Assembly: GCA_963931865.1 (NCBI GenBank)
Contig: OZ007517.1
Span: 6,027,707 to 6,091,706, forward strand
Length of the DNA: 64,000 nucleotides
Source: Axinella damicornis
Taxonomy: Eukaryota; Porifera; Demospongiae; Axinellida; Axinellidae
Direction: 5' to 3'
This document shows, piece by piece, positions 23,044 through 38,000 of the stretch. The translations under genes and the position numbers were made by a program. Under the pieces are notes generated by a model, which saw only the letters and a program-made list of their open reading frames with translations, was not told the DNA's origin and searched no databases. Position 1 is the first letter of the stretch, and each line of letters opens with the position of its first letter.

Positions 23044-26000
23044 CTGAGGAGCGGAGAACAATCAATGACTGTTTAGCTGTAGTACTGTTAATTGCACGGT
23101 ACATGAATATAAAGGCCATACAAATTTGTGGAACAATACACGTCCTAAAATATGTAGCAGGAGATCAAATATCCTATTTCTGCTTGCTAGTGGCATAACT
23201 TATTTAAAGCTCCCAACCCACAATGCATGATTAACGCAATTTAACAGATGCAAAGATGTATGTAGATGGTGGAATACTTTGACCATGGTTTCCAATCTAC
23301 CTTTGTCCGCTTGTTTCAAGAAGCTTAACAATGTGTTCACGTCCATTAGACCTGGCAATCGACAGTGGGGTGTTGCCACGCTGTGTGAGAAGACAGTTGA
23401 CGTACATAATGCACATGCACTGCAAATTCTGTATACCCATGTAGTAACAGCTAAACTTCCAGCTAGTCCCTCATATCATGCTACCTTGTGATGCAGCTGT
23501 TAGGGTATAATGAAAGGACATACATTGAGACATATGACAGCAAGAGAGAGCATAAGATGTACACTGAACATGTATCTGGATCACAGCATGTGTCAGGCCG
23601 TTATAATTATACCATAGAGTACATTTCAAGCAAGCAAGGTTTGGAGACATTACAATGTAGCTGACCAGGATGTGGACAGTGGACACCCACCCTCCATTGT
23701 GCATGCAGTATCAGCCCACCCACAAACTGACAATTTGGCAGATTGATTTGGCATGCTGTTTCATGGTTACCAAGGAGGGCAGCATACTCAAGTTGATTCA
23801 ACCGGCATTTCTGAAAGCCATCACATACCCAAAAGGTTTAGCCTTGCCTCCGAAGAATTTCATAATGGGTAGGCACTTAGTACATTCCCTTTCCACACTG
23901 TATAAGAACAAACAGGGGGCTGGGCGCTTGATTCGTGGTGGGCACCTGATATGTGGTACGTTCTGTATATGATAATGGTGTTGAGGGAAGGCAGCAGCTA
24001 AAGCCATCTGTTACAACTCTATAGTTCTCATTCAACATGTGGAGTACTACTACATGACAAGTGAACGCACTTGAATCCTTGTCAACATTAAACTGAACAG
24101 GGAGAGCTTATCAGTGCATGCCAGTGTAATTGAAGATCTTGCCACACAGATAACTGCATGACAGCTGGAGGAGGGGGTACGTGGACACTGAACATCACAT
24201 AATTAACTGGTGACAAGGTGCTCTGACAACAGGTTCACAGGTCACAGAAGCCAGCATTTGATCATGACAGTGAGGCAGCATCAGACGGGTAAACCCTCCA
24301 CTACAGTCACAGTGCAAGCACGTGGGGCAGTATCAGAGGGGGCTAAACCCTCCACTATACAGTCACAGTGCAAGTGGAGCAGTATCATAGGGGGCTAAAC
24401 CCTCCACTACAGTCACAGTGCAGGTGAGGCAGTAGGAGTGAGGCTCTATAATGCACTGCTGAAGCTGTTATCTGTGATGCATAGTATGTCAATTCAGCAC
24501 ATGCAACTTCAGCACTGTGCAGTGATACACTCGATCATGACACCCCACCTCACCTTGGTCTTCAGCTCCAAACTACCTCCAGCCTGGAGAAGCATCTCAG
24601 CAACACGGTAATGACCTTCCTGGCAGGCTGCGTGCAGTGCAGTAAACCCGTCCTGTGAGAGGGAGGTCCAAAAATCGTCTAGTAGCAGGAATCAAGTATT
24701 CACTGGTCCTCATTTTTTTTTGCTAATCTTCCTAGTAACGATAGGTATCCATAAACTATGAGCATAGTACCCCAGCATTGACAGGGATTCATTCGATGGA
24801 GGAGACAAACCGTAGCTACACAGGTTCATAGGACAATTCAGCGGGGACATGACCCCCAGGAATTTCAAGGAAGTTTGATAATTCTACAGTAATAGTGAGA
24901 TAGTCTGAAATAAAGTATCAAAGAGAGTTTGTGAATTCTGAGGGAACCCCCCCCCTCCCTCCCCCCCCCTCCCCCCCCCCCCCCCCCTCCCCCCCCCCCC
25001 CCTCCCCCCCCCCCCTCCCCCCCCCCCTCCCCCCCCCCCTCCCCCCCCCCTCCCCCCCCTCCCCCCCCCCCTCCCCCCCCCCTCCCCCCCCTCCCCCCCC
25101 CCCCCTCCCCCCCCCTCCCCCTCCCCCCCCCTCCCCCTCCCCCCCCTCCCCCCCCCTCCCCCCCCTCCCCCCCCCCTCCCCCCCCCCTCCCCCCCCCTCC
25201 CCCCCCCCCCCCCCCTCCCCCCCCCCCCCCCCCCCCCCCCCCAAACATGAAGCCATCTGAAAGAAAGCACAATTGCACTGCACACCTTATGAAATACAAT
25301 CAGTGCATGTATACAAAATTAATCACCATCTACAAGAATATTACGCTGACAAAAGCACCTCTTGTTCTTTGATGCTCCAACACTGTGGTGGTTATGCTAC
25401 CAGTCTGTACAACTACGCTTCGTACGTACATGTTAGTAGGATCAAAATAGTTAGTGTATCCATTATAATTATTGCTCTCACTGTTGTCTGGAGGTTAGTG
25501 TTGGCCCCTGTTGCCAGGAGGATCTCAACCACCACCTGGTGACCATCGAAGCTTGCAGCCCACAGTGGTGTATCACCAGTCTACACAGAATGTGTGTTAG
25601 TATTGCAAAGAAGATAGTGAACATGTCCAACATGCTGAGGGAGACTACTCGTAAATGTGCACATCCGCTGTCTGATAAGTACATGCAGTACATGTGCATG
25701 TGAAGTCTGCATGTGAGACGTGGCACATGTAGAGCATGTGGATGTCACTTATTGCCATGGCAACCAACAGACTATAGTGTGGCAACTGGGACTTTGAAGA
25801 TAGCATGTATACCCCAGTCTTGGGTTTAAAGATAATTAAAGGTTGTGGATGACAATCTCAAGTTTTCCTAAACTACTCGTAATGCTACACCATATTAGTC
25901 AGGGGAATAGGAGAGCATTGATTGCACCAACAGGGAGTAGGAAATGGAGAGCAAAGGGAGCCTATACACAGCAACGCTGCTTACTGGTATGTTTTAGAGT

Positions 26001-29000
26001 ATAGTTGTACAAATTCCACCAATCAGATTACTCACTGGGAGGTATGTAAATCCCATAGTGAAACCTGGGTTTCACTATTGAGCCCACAGGGTACTGTACT
26101 TGGTTATTGTTTACTGTCAACTTGAAATCCATGGCAACTAGCTACTGTATTAAACAACTGCTTTAGAATTACAGGCAGTGCACATAATGTCTGTGTACTA
26201 CTCAGTCTCTGTGTACGCTTTTGTTGGAAGTACAAACAGTACATGAGAGCTCGAAGGAGGCTAAGCGGTCAATGACGACACTAGTGGGGTGGAGCCAAGT
26301 TGAGGGACGAAGCCAAGTTGAGGGGCGGAGCCATGTGATGGCTTGATCGTGCGCACAAGACACTCGAGCGCCTTGTATGTGAGCGGCCTTGTCATACTCG
26401 TACCCAGTCTGTTATTTCATCGAAAAGGACCTCTGACTCGTAGGTTATTTTGCTGACAACTGAAGCGCTAGCATAGTTACCCTTGCTATACTCTAAATCG
26501 GTTAGACACTGAGACCAATGGGATCTACGCGATTTAGAAACCCTCGGGCCCTTAGTAGCGCCCTCGCTGCACTCGGGACGCTACAGTCCAGGGCCCTTGG
26601 GTTTCTAAATCGCGTAGATCCCTTGCAAGCTTTGGAGAGAGAGAATAATAAAATTCTGGGACCAGCATTCTCAACTGTCAGTATAGTTGCTGTGAAGAAA
26701 AGTCCTACTCTGGGTCATAGTAATGGAGGAACATGCACCACATGAGAATGCTCACCTTAATCTGATGGTTCACGTTTGCTCCTCTCGTGAGGAGCTCCTC
26801 AACAATCTGGTAATGACCATTGCTGCTGGCAATATATAATGCTGTCTGGCCATCCTGCACATGTAAAGGGGAACAAGATAGGACCAGAAGTACTGAACCA
26901 CAAGAAAATAATACCTCCCACCATCTTACATGGTGGAACCTCATGATGACAAAATGTGCTGCACATTCCTTTGGGAGATAACATTCCATTATGTTCACCT
27001 GCATACCGTAATTCTGGAAATTAATTCTAATGTGTTCACAGGATAATGTATACCATGAAAATACTGTAAGTCTGGAAATTAATGTGGTAACCTTATCAAT
27101 GTCAACTTTGAAAGTCATTATGCACAATTTAACAATCGGCGGGGGATGAGAGCTGACCCCAGCCACTAGACACCTACTGGCTTCCCCTAGGCAAGAGGAA
27201 TAAAGGTTTGGTAGTACTGCAGGAGCCACTCCCCCAAAGCGGCAGAGAACACAGAGCACACATAACAGCCTAATGCAGCAAAACAGCCAAATACAGCAAA
27301 TACAGCCAAATACAGCAATAGTGATGCTTGTCACTGTCACAGCCAATGCAGCACAATATATAGCAGTAGTGACGCTCGTCACTAGTGAAGTACAAATTTA
27401 ATGCATACACTCAAATAGAGCACCCGACACACCGCGTTAATGGCTGCAGGCCCGCGGCCCAAAATACTCGCGTTGATGGGCGTACACTAGTGCCCGGATG
27501 ATCTGATATACGTGGTGTGCCAGGTGCCCTGAACAGATCACATGCAGGACGGACAAGAGAGTTAGATCTGGGGGAGTGTGTATCGAAGATGCTCCCAAGT
27601 ACTGCAGGATGCAGTACACTCCCCCAGACCAATATTGTCCTATTCAATGTGCATTCTCTCTGTCTCTCTCTCAATCTCTTGGTGGTGGTTAGGCATGCAG
27701 GATACCCGGCAGGGGCAAATGGTGGTAGTTTGGGTATTCGGCATCGACTAACCCAGCAGGGCACACACACGTACACAACAGGTAGTCATTAGGCATGCGA
27801 GATATTGAGCATCAACCATCCCAGTGGGACACACAGGTGATCATTAGGCACATGGGATATTCAGCATCAACTATCCTAGAGGGGCACACATGCCTGCCGC
27901 GAGTGGTCATTAGGCATGCAGGATATGCAGCCTCAACTGGCCCGGCGGGACAAAACTAGCCCAGCAAGGGATACACACCTGCAACATGTGGTCATTATGA
28001 CGGCATGTTCTGCAACAACTAGCCAACAGTACGCACCTGCGACAGGTAGCCATTAGGCATGCATTCAGGATAATCAGCATCAACTAACCCCGCAAGGGGA
28101 CGCACCTGCAACAGGTGGTCATTCGACGTGCAAAATATTCCAAATCACCCAGCAGAGTACACACCTACATCTGATTGTACTTGCACGCCAAGGTAATCAA
28201 TAGCAGCTATATTGGCACATAGGCACTCGCACACGCTGGCTAAGACTTCACTGTTGACAGATAACAATTATGGTTGCAGCTTCTGATGGGCCAGGCAAGG
28301 TACTGTAACACCTGCAACTGGTGGTACTTAGGCCTGCCGGGTATTCAGCATTAGAGCCAGCAGGTGCAACTGGTGGTGGAAAGTAGGCCTGCGGGAGATT
28401 CCGCATCAGCCAGAGCAGGTTACACCCCTATAACTGGTTGGTAATCAGGCCTGGGGGATATTCAGCTGCTGGCGTAGCCCTACTCGTACTGGGTGGGCTT
28501 TACACTTGATAGTGATACCTCAACCCCTCACCAACCATGAGAACCAGCTTAAGGAAGCAAAACCCCTGTACCAAGGAATAACGCCTAGTATCATATAAAT
28601 TCCCACAGGCCCATGGAAGCAGGTGCAACTGGTGGAAAGTAGGCCTGCGGGAGATTCCGCATCAGCCAGAGCAGGACACTTAGCAACGACTAGCCGGGCA
28701 GGGCAGACACAGGCAACTGGTGTTAATTAGGCACGCAGGCAGCTGGACAGGTAGGGCACCCCCGCAACTGGTGACAACAAGGCACGAGGATATTCAGCAT
28801 CAGTCATTAGGCAAGTGGGCATCAAGTAGCCCAGCGAGTTCCGCGACCGCGCCTGGTGGTAACCAGGCAGGCCGGATATTCAGTGGCAGCTAAGCATGTA
28901 GCCAATCACATGAGAGGCAATCACGTGCCTGGGTCAAGACTGTATAGCTGACAGTTAACACTTGTGGGGGCAGCTTTTTCCCCAATGGCTAGGCAAGCGC

Positions 29001-32000
29001 CGCCTCTTCACCCCTAAATGGACGCACAGTTTATTCGCCTGTAGTTACTGAAATAGGCTAGCACAGCATCCCCCCTTAGTTGGCAGGCTGACTAGTGGGA
29101 TAGCCAAGTAGACAACCTGGGCCAGCCGATTGGTCCACCGTAATTAGGCCCGCAGATTCTTCACCAGTACATTGGGAAAAGCAGATTAATCACAAGTGAT
29201 TTGGCAATCAAATTATTCACCAGTCATCAGGTACAAGTGCTTGTGCAATCATGTAGATTATACACCTGTAATTAGGTCCCTGGATGCTTCATCAGCTATT
29301 GCCACCACCCATCAGCCACTGGGGGTCCTCCGGCCATCGGAGTGTTCACCAGGACTGGGCGCTTAGACAATCAACTGTGTGCAATCAGGCGAGAGGGAAA
29401 AACTATTCAATCTGGCCTAAACAAGCTGAATCTAGGTCAGCCACTGGGATAAATCGAGTAAGCCGCTCATGTACAGTGCAACAGAGCAAGAGAGCAAAAC
29501 TTTTGAAATGTCTCAGATTTTACAATAAAGCCATCCTCTTATGTTATTTAGTCATAAAATGATGCATACCACTGTTAGCTGAATGAACACTGCTTACACA
29601 GGAGGTTCCAGCTTCTTGGTATACCTGCCATACTTAAGAAACCTGAAACGGGCAGGCTGCCAACCTCCAGCAACTGATGGTGCTTGGGTGCGTAACCTAC
29701 TCCCCAGTAATTAGCAAGCTGGCCAATCATCAGCCACTAAAGGCAATTAGGCGAGTGATCCGCCGGTGGCACCCGACGCACAAACCGGTCATGCACAAGC
29801 GGTGGCAATCACGCCTGCCGAGCAATCTAGCAGTGACGCCTGTCGCTGTCACTAGTCACGGACAATGAAGCACAATACATGCATAGCAGTACAGCGATGC
29901 TCATCACTAGACAAAGCGCGATATATAGCAGTAGTGACTCTCGTCACTAGTCACAGCAAATGCAGCACAATACATAGCGATAGTGACTCTCGTCACCAGT
30001 CACGGCAAATGAAGCACAATATATAGCAATTGTGACGCTTGTCACTAGTCACAGCCAGCACAGCACAATATGTACACTGTAGCAGTAGTGACACTTATCA
30101 CCAGTCACAGCAAATGCAGCACAAGATATAGCAGTGGTGACATTCGTCACCCAGTAAGTAGCAATGGTGACGCTCGTCACTGATCATAGCCAATGCAGCA
30201 CAATACATACGACCAGTGACACCTGCCACTAGTCACAGCCACTGCGGCACAATATGTAGGGGTAGTGATGCTCGTCACCAGTCACGGCAACTGCGGCACA
30301 ACACACAGCAATAGTGACACTTGTCACTAGTCACTAGTCACAGCCAATGCAGTACAATATATAGCAGTAGTGACGCTCGTCACCAGACACAGCAAATGCA
30401 GCACAATATATAGCGATAGTGACACTAGCTCGTCACTAGTCAACAGCAAATACAGCACAATGGATAGCAGCAGTGATATGGCTCACCACCCATCAAGCGA
30501 GTAGCCGCTTCGCTACCAATCAACGGGCAGTGAGCCAGAACTGACACGCTATTCTCAACAAACTGGCAACAGAGTGTCACAGGTGCAGCCGCAAGCACAC
30601 GCAGCAGCCCCTGGCGGGGCTCGGACAACTATAACTCATTACTGGCATCGATTGCTCACTGGCAACTGGTGGCCCTTGGGGCAGTGAACTATTCGCCATC
30701 CCATGGAGTGATTTCCACCGGAGTGATTTCGTGCCTACCGGAGTATTTCGTAGTGTAACCGTGGGTCAGTTGATTAGGCAGTAGCACCATGTGTACAGCA
30801 CTATATTCCACGTTAGGTACGGTAGTGACTTGACAGCCAAGCACTATAGATTACTTGTGCTTGTGACTAGTGCATGCCACAATGAAGACAGCCATGCCGG
30901 CGCTCCAACACATGCCGAGTGCAGCAGAGGTAGCATTGCTGTTACCACACATCACCACTCCTGTATATACAAATAGCCTAACCTGGGTGGAGAACCAGTG
31001 TTCGTGGCATGTGTGGCCTAGCTTTAAAAAAGGACCACTGGATAGTGGATACCAGGGGTGACCACCGGAGACCATTGGTCACCAACTGCAGGTGACTGTC
31101 CCAGGATTCACCTTTATCAATTATTCAGATTGCACTAGTACTGTCTCACAGTGTCAGTTAAACAGCTTCTGGCATGCAATAAGTCATGCAGGTTATCCAT
31201 CTGAGCAACCGTCTTGGCATATTATACATGTAGCTGGTCTGCGGTCGATGGTGCTGTAGGCGCCCCACAGACAACACGTATGATGGACTTTCTCTTATTG
31301 ATGAGCACTTGCTGTACCATAAGCGATATCTGCACACCGTGAGTCAAACAGCTAGCCCAGAAGGATGGCCTTGTCAAGTCTTCTATCTCTGGCTCAATTA
31401 TAGCCTCTGTGCTGGTTGTTTCAACTTCCGTACTGGCACTGTAGCTCTCATTCGTACGCCGGACTCACTACCCGAGGCAGAGCTGTCCATCTTGTAGCTA
31501 CGAAGCTATTACACATGCCTACGTGTAGCCCCTCCCACAATTTCAGGAGAACATTCATATCCAGTCAGCTTTTGTCCTATTAATAATGTTGACTGCTTCC
31601 TGTGTCCAATTATGCCCTCAATTATGCTAGCAGAATGAACGCAAGCCTAGGTAACAAATGGACAAAGGTCACAGCAGAGTTCTCCGAAGTTGCTTGACTT
31701 GCTGCATTCAGTGCACTCAGCCCCTCACATTGTCCCTTAACATTGTACACCATGCATTCTTTAGTTTTGCATTGTACACATCTGACCTGAAACTAGGGAT
31801 GGGCAGTTTGATAATCAACCTGGCAACAATTGTTATTCTAGTACGTACGTACATGTGACTCTCTCAGCATAAACCATCTGTTCATTGCATTTGGTTCAAA
31901 CTGAGATTATTACACCATCAGCAGAGAGCTTGTGTACTGCTGATCACAATGGTACTTCATCAATTGGACTTGCCCAGTCTTGGGTGTGAAGATAACTAAA

Positions 32001-35000
32001 CTGTTGTGGATAACAATCTCAAGTTTTCCTAAACTACTCGTAATGCTACACCATATTAGTCAGGGGAACAATGTGAATAGGAGAGCATTGATTGCACCAA
32101 CATGGAGTGGGAAATGGAGAGCAAAAGGAGCCTATACACAGCAACGCTGCTTACTGGTATGCTTTAGAGTATAGTTGTACAAATTCCACCAATCAGATTA
32201 CTCACTGCGAGGTATCTAAATCCCCTAGTGAAACCTGGGTTTCACTATTGAGCCCACAGGGTACTGTACTTGGTTATTGTTTACTGTCAACTTGAAATCC
32301 ATGGCAACTAGCTACTGTATTATACAACTGCTTTAGAATTACAACCAGTGCACATAATGTCTGTGTACTCAGTCTCTGTGTACGCTTTTGTTGGAGGTAC
32401 AAACAGTACATGAGAGCTCGAAGGAGGCTAAGCGGTCAATGACGACACTGGTGGGGTGGAGCCAAGTTGAGGGGCGAAGCCATGTGACTGCTTGATCGTG
32501 CGCGCAAGACACTCAAGCGCCTTGTATGCCAGCGGCCTTGTCACACTCGTACCCAGTCTGTTATTTCGTCGAAAAGGACCTCCGACTCGTAGGTTATTTT
32601 GCTGACAACGAAGCGCTAGCGTAGTTACCCTTGCTATACTCTAAATTGGTTAGACACTGAGACCAATGGGATCTACACGATTTAGAAACCCTTGGGCCCT
32701 TAGTAGCGCCCTCGCTGCGCTCGGGACGCTACAGCCCAGGGCCCCCGGGTTTCTAAATCGCGTAGATCCCTTGCAAGCTTTGGAGAGAGAGAATAATAAT
32801 AAAATTCTGGGACCAGCATTCTCAACTGTCAGTATAGTTGCTGTGAAGAAAAGTCCTACTCTGTGTCATAGTAATGGAGGAACATGCACCACATGAGAAT
32901 GCTCACCTTAATCTGATGGTTCACGTTTGCTCCTCTCGTGAGGAGCTCCTCAACAATCTGGTAATGACCATTCCTGCTGGCAATATATAATGCTGTCTGG
33001 CCATCCTGCACATGTAAAGGGGAACAAGATAGGACCAGAAGTACTGAACCACAAGAAAATAATACCTCCCACCATCTTACATGGTGGAACCTCATGATGA
33101 CAAAATGTGCTGCACATTCCTTTGGGAGATAACATTCCATTATGTTCACCTGCATACCGTAATTCTGGAAATTAATTCTAATGTGTTCACAGGATAATGT
33201 ATACCATGAAAATACTGTAAGTCTGGAAATTAATGTGGTAACCTTATCAATGTCAACTTTGAAAGTCATTATGCACAATTTAACAATCGGCGGGGGATGA
33301 GAGCTGACCCCAGCCACTAGACACCTACTGGCTTCCCCTAGGCAAGGGGAATAAAGGTTTGGTAGTACTGCAGGAGCCACTCCCCCAAAGCGGCAGAGAA
33401 CACAGAGCACTCATAACAGCCTCATGCAGCAAAACAGCCAAATGCAGCCAAATACAGCAAATACAGCCAATACAGCAATAGTGATGCTTGTCACTGTCAC
33501 AGCCAATGCAGCACAATATATAGCAGTAGTGACGCTCGTCACTAGTGAAGTACAAATGCATACACTCAAATAGAGCACCCGACACACCGCATTAACGGCT
33601 GCAGGCCCGCGGCCCAAAATACTCACGTTGATGGGCGTACACTAGTGCCCGGATGATCTGATATACGTGGAGTGCCAGGTGCCCTGAACAGATCACACAC
33701 AGGATGGACAAGAGAGTTAGATCAGGGGGAGTGTGTATCGAAGATGCTCCCAAGTACTGCAGGATGCAGTACACTCCCCCAGACCAATATTGTCCTATCA
33801 CAGAGTCGGTAGACTCTGTATGTAGGGATACGACGTACACGCAATATATGCTAATACAAAAGAATCTCTCCAAATCTCAGAAACGGTACACTTATAAGCC
33901 TTTATAACCACATACCGTTCATCTTCGAGTGTTTTCATGACCAACAAGACTCCTCGCGTCGCGAAAACCCGTCGCGAAAGTACCGCACCAGGTACTCGCA
34001 AAACGGGCAAATTGTTTTTCTTTCTTCTTTCTTTCTTTCTTTCAGACGGGCTAGCTCAACGTCGCCTCAATCCCTCATGATGGTTTTCGCACGAAACAGC
34101 AGCATTTTGCACCGAGCAGTGCACCAGCCCATCGCTTTTTCGCAACCTCCGAATCTTCACCAGGCGGCTGCAGCTGCCCACTCAATAACTATGGCTTCTT
34201 TAGTCACGCCATTTTCTCGTTTGTCCGCATGCGCGATCACTTAGCAACGAACGTAATTATTACTCAAGATCGCTGAATTAGAAGTGTCTTGCGCGTTGTG
34301 TTTACATAATTTCGTACTTCGAGGTAAATTCTGTGCGTATAATTTATGTATGTTACTACCTACTGTGTTCTGTGAGAGGGCTGAATGCCTATCTAAAGAC
34401 TCAACAATATTGATTCTTCAGCCAATGCTGGCAGTGTGAATACCGGAGTCAATATTGCCCATATACCAAAGCAAGGGCTCCTACTACCTGTGAGGACACC
34501 GACTTCTGCTCTGTGATGGCAAATTTCAGCTCAAACTCAGTTGCACTGTTGCTTAAAAAAATATAAACAAGTAATAAAAAACATTTGAAAATGTGACAGG
34601 ATGTAGGGATACCAGAACGGCAAAAAGTAAGGAAACAAGGTAGGGATGATCGCACAAAACAGTGAAGTATACAATCCCCCTACATATCTTTTTTCATTAT
34701 ACACGTATATGGAACAAGATCTCTGTAGGGGGGTTGTATACTTCACTGTTTTGTGCGATCATCCCTACCTTGTTTCCTTACTTTTTGCCGTTCTGGTATC
34801 CCTACATCCTGTCACATTTTCAAATGTTTTTTATTACTTGTTCAATGTGCATTCTCTCTGTCTCTCTCTCAATCTCTTGGTGGTGGTTAGGCATGCAGGA
34901 TACCCGGCAGGGGCAAATGGTGGTAGTTTGGGTATTCGGCATCGACTAACCCAGCAGGGCACACACACGTATACAACAGGTAGTCATTAGGCATGCGAGA

Positions 35001-38000
35001 TATTGAGCATCAACCATCCCAGTGGGACACACAGGTGATCATTAGGCACATGGGATATTCAGCATCAACTATCCTAGAGGGGCACACATGCCTGCCGCGA
35101 GTGGTCATTAGGCATGCAGGATATGCAGCCTCAACTGGCCCGGCGGGACAAAACTAGCCCAGCAAGGGATACACACCTGCAACATGTGGTCATTATGACG
35201 GCATGTTCTGCAACAACTAGCCAACAGTACGCACCTGCGACAGGTAGCCATTAGGCATGCATGCAGGATAATCAGCATCAACTAACCTCGCAAGGGGACG
35301 CACCTGCAACAGGTGGTCATTCGACGTGCAAAATATTCCAAATCACCCAGCAGAGTACACACCTACATCTGATTGTACTTGCACGCCAAGGTAATCAATA
35401 GCAGCTATATAGGCACATAGGCACTCGCACACGCTGGCTAAGACTTCACTGTTGACAGATAACAATTATGGTTGCAGCTTCTGATGGGCCAGGCAAGGTA
35501 CTCTAACACCTGCAACTGGTGGTACTTAGGCCTGCCGGGTATTCAGCATTAGAGCCAGCAGGTGCAACTGGTGGAAAGTAGGCCTGCGGGAGATTCCGCA
35601 TCAGCCAGAGCAGGTTACACCCCTATAACTGGTTGGTAATCAGGCCTGGGGGATATTCAGCATCAGCTGTCCTCGCTAGAAAACGTGAACCAAGGGGTAC
35701 AATGTAAGCTGCTGGCGTAGCCCTACTCGTACTGGGTGGGCTTTACACTTGATAGTGATACCTCAACCCCTCACCAACCATGAGAACCAGCTTAAGGAAG
35801 CAAAACCCCTGTACCAAGGAATAACGCCTAGTATCATATAAATTCCCACGGGCCCATGGAAGCCAATGACGGCACCTACAGTCATTGGTTGGTAAACAGT
35901 TAATATACTGGGTGGGCTTAGCGCTTGATAGTGGTACCCTAGGACACGACCCAGGGGTACCATAAGGTAACCAAGGGGCTCAAACCAGCTTAGCGAAAAC
36001 GCTGCAGACTGTACCCCTGCAATGTGAATAGGACTATTGTCGGAACATTAAAGAAGGCTCCAGAAATCTGCATAAACAATTATGTAACACTGATGTAATG
36101 TGTCCATGTACTGTGCACCTGACATTGACTGTACTTCATTGTGTGCATGGCACCCGTTAGTCTGTGTGTTCACTATAAATACTGTGTGCTTTGGGCAATT
36201 CTTACTTCTTCTTCTTCTATACTGCTAAATTCTGAATTCATTACTGAAGTCAACATCATTAGCGGGCACAGACCGCCACGTTAACGTTACAAACAGGTGG
36301 TAATTAGGCCTCAGCCAGCAAGGCATGTTACGCCCCCGCCATTGGTGGTAATTAGGATCTCAATAGCAGCTAGGTACCTTGGCAATCACCTGTGATGCCG
36401 TTACCTGGGCCACAAGTCAACAATGAAGTGTGCAGCTTCTTTTCCTGGCAGGGTACAACATCTCCAACTGGCGGAAATTAAGTATGCAGGTATCATGGAC
36501 ACTTAGCAATGACTAGCCGGGCAGGGCAGACACCGGCAACTGGTGTTAATTAGGCACGCAGGATACCCAACGTCAGCTGGACAGGTAGGGCACCCCCGCA
36601 ACTGGTGGCAACAAGGCACGAGGATATTCAGCATCAGTCATTAGGCAAGTGGGCATCAAGTAGCCAGCGAGTTCCGCGACCACGCCTGGTGGTAACCAGG
36701 CAGGCTGGATATTCAGTGGCAGCTAAGCATGTAGCCAATCACATGAGAGGCAATCACGTGCCTGGGTCAAGACTTGTATGGCTGACAGTTAACACTTGTG
36801 GTGGCAGCTTTTTCCCCAATGGCTAGGCAAGCGCCGCCTCTTCACCCCTAAATGGACGCACAGTTTATTCGGCTGTAGCTACTGAAATAGGCTAGAACAT
36901 TATCCCACCTTAGTTGGCAGGCCGACTAGTGGGATAGCTAAGCAGACAACCTGGGCCAGCCAATTGGTCCACCGTAATTAGGCCCGCAGATTCTTCACCA
37001 GTACATTGGGCAAAGCAGATTAATCACAAGTGATTGGCAATCAAATTATTCACCAGTCATCAGGTACAAGTGCTTGTGCAATCATGTAGATTATACACCT
37101 GTAATTAGGTCCCCGGATGCTCCATCAGCTATTGCCACCACCCATCAGCCACTGGGGGTCCTCCGGCCATCGGAGTGTTCACCAGGACTGGGCGCTTGGA
37201 CAATCAACTGTGTGCAATCAGGCGAGAGGGACAAACTATTCAATCTGGCCTAAACAAGCTGAATCTAGGCCAGCCACTGGGATAAATCGAGTAAGCCGCT
37301 CATGTACCTGAAACGGGCAGGCCCGGCTGCCAACCTCCAGCAACTGATGGTGCTTGGGTGCGTAACCTACTCCCCAGTAATTAGCGAGCTGGCCAATCAT
37401 CAGCCACTAAAGGCAATTAGGCGAGTGATCCGCCGGTGGCACCCGACGCACAAACCGGTCATGCACAAGTGGTGGCAATCATGCCTGCCGAGCAATCTAG
37501 GAGTGACGCCTGTCACTGTCACTAGTCACGGACAATGAAGCACAACACATGCATAGCAGTACAGCGATGCTCATCACTAGACAAAGCGCGATATATAGCA
37601 GTAGTGACTCTCGTCACTAGTCACAGCAAATGCAGCACAATACATAGCGGTAGTGACGCTCGTCACTAGTCACGGCAAATGAAGCACAATATATAGCAAT
37701 TGTGACGCTTGTCACTAGTCACAGCCAGCACAGCACAATATGTACACTGTAGCAGTAGTGACACTTATCACCAGTCACAGCAAATGCAGCACAAGATATA
37801 GCAGTGGTGACATTCGTCACCCAGTAAGTAGCAATGGTGACGTTCGTCACTGATCATAGCCAATGCAGCACAATACATACGACCAGTGACACCTGCCACT
37901 AGTCACAGCCATGCACTGCGGCACAGTATGTAGGGGTAGTGACGCTCGTCACCAGTCACAGCAAATACAGCACAATATAAATAGCAGTGGTGATGCTCGT

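Larger units (their letters stand above)
25811..31970. repeat. Tandem segmental duplication, copy A
   Basis: This block matches 31,971-40,876 nearly end to end. It starts CCCAGTCTTGGG and ends near ATGGTACTTCATCAATTGGA. Copy A is shorter because copy B holds a 1.04-kb Helitron-like insertion and two further extra blocks (about 0.6 and 1.2 kb). Copy A carries exon 12. Non-exonic sequence includes a foldback, a GGTGGTCATTAGGCATGC-type minisatellite and a 49-bp satellite. Confidence 0.9.

Noticed and set aside
24865..25299. Long glycine- or proline-rich ORFs in all frames
   Set aside because: They come from the C/T-only tract and have no protein-like composition outside it.
26855..27382. Extension of the 225-codon minus-strand ORF beyond exon 12
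   Set aside because: It reads through the acceptor TGTGCAG into intron and repeat sequence; only 26756-26854 has ankyrin character.
29875..30450. CRISPR-like array
   Set aside because: The repeats are directly joined and diverged with no unique spacers, and the DNA is a eukaryotic intron; it is a satellite.
34449..34990. ORFs on both strands of 34.4-35.0 kb, including near-identical proteins in opposite directions
   Set aside because: They are mirror products of the 275-bp palindrome.
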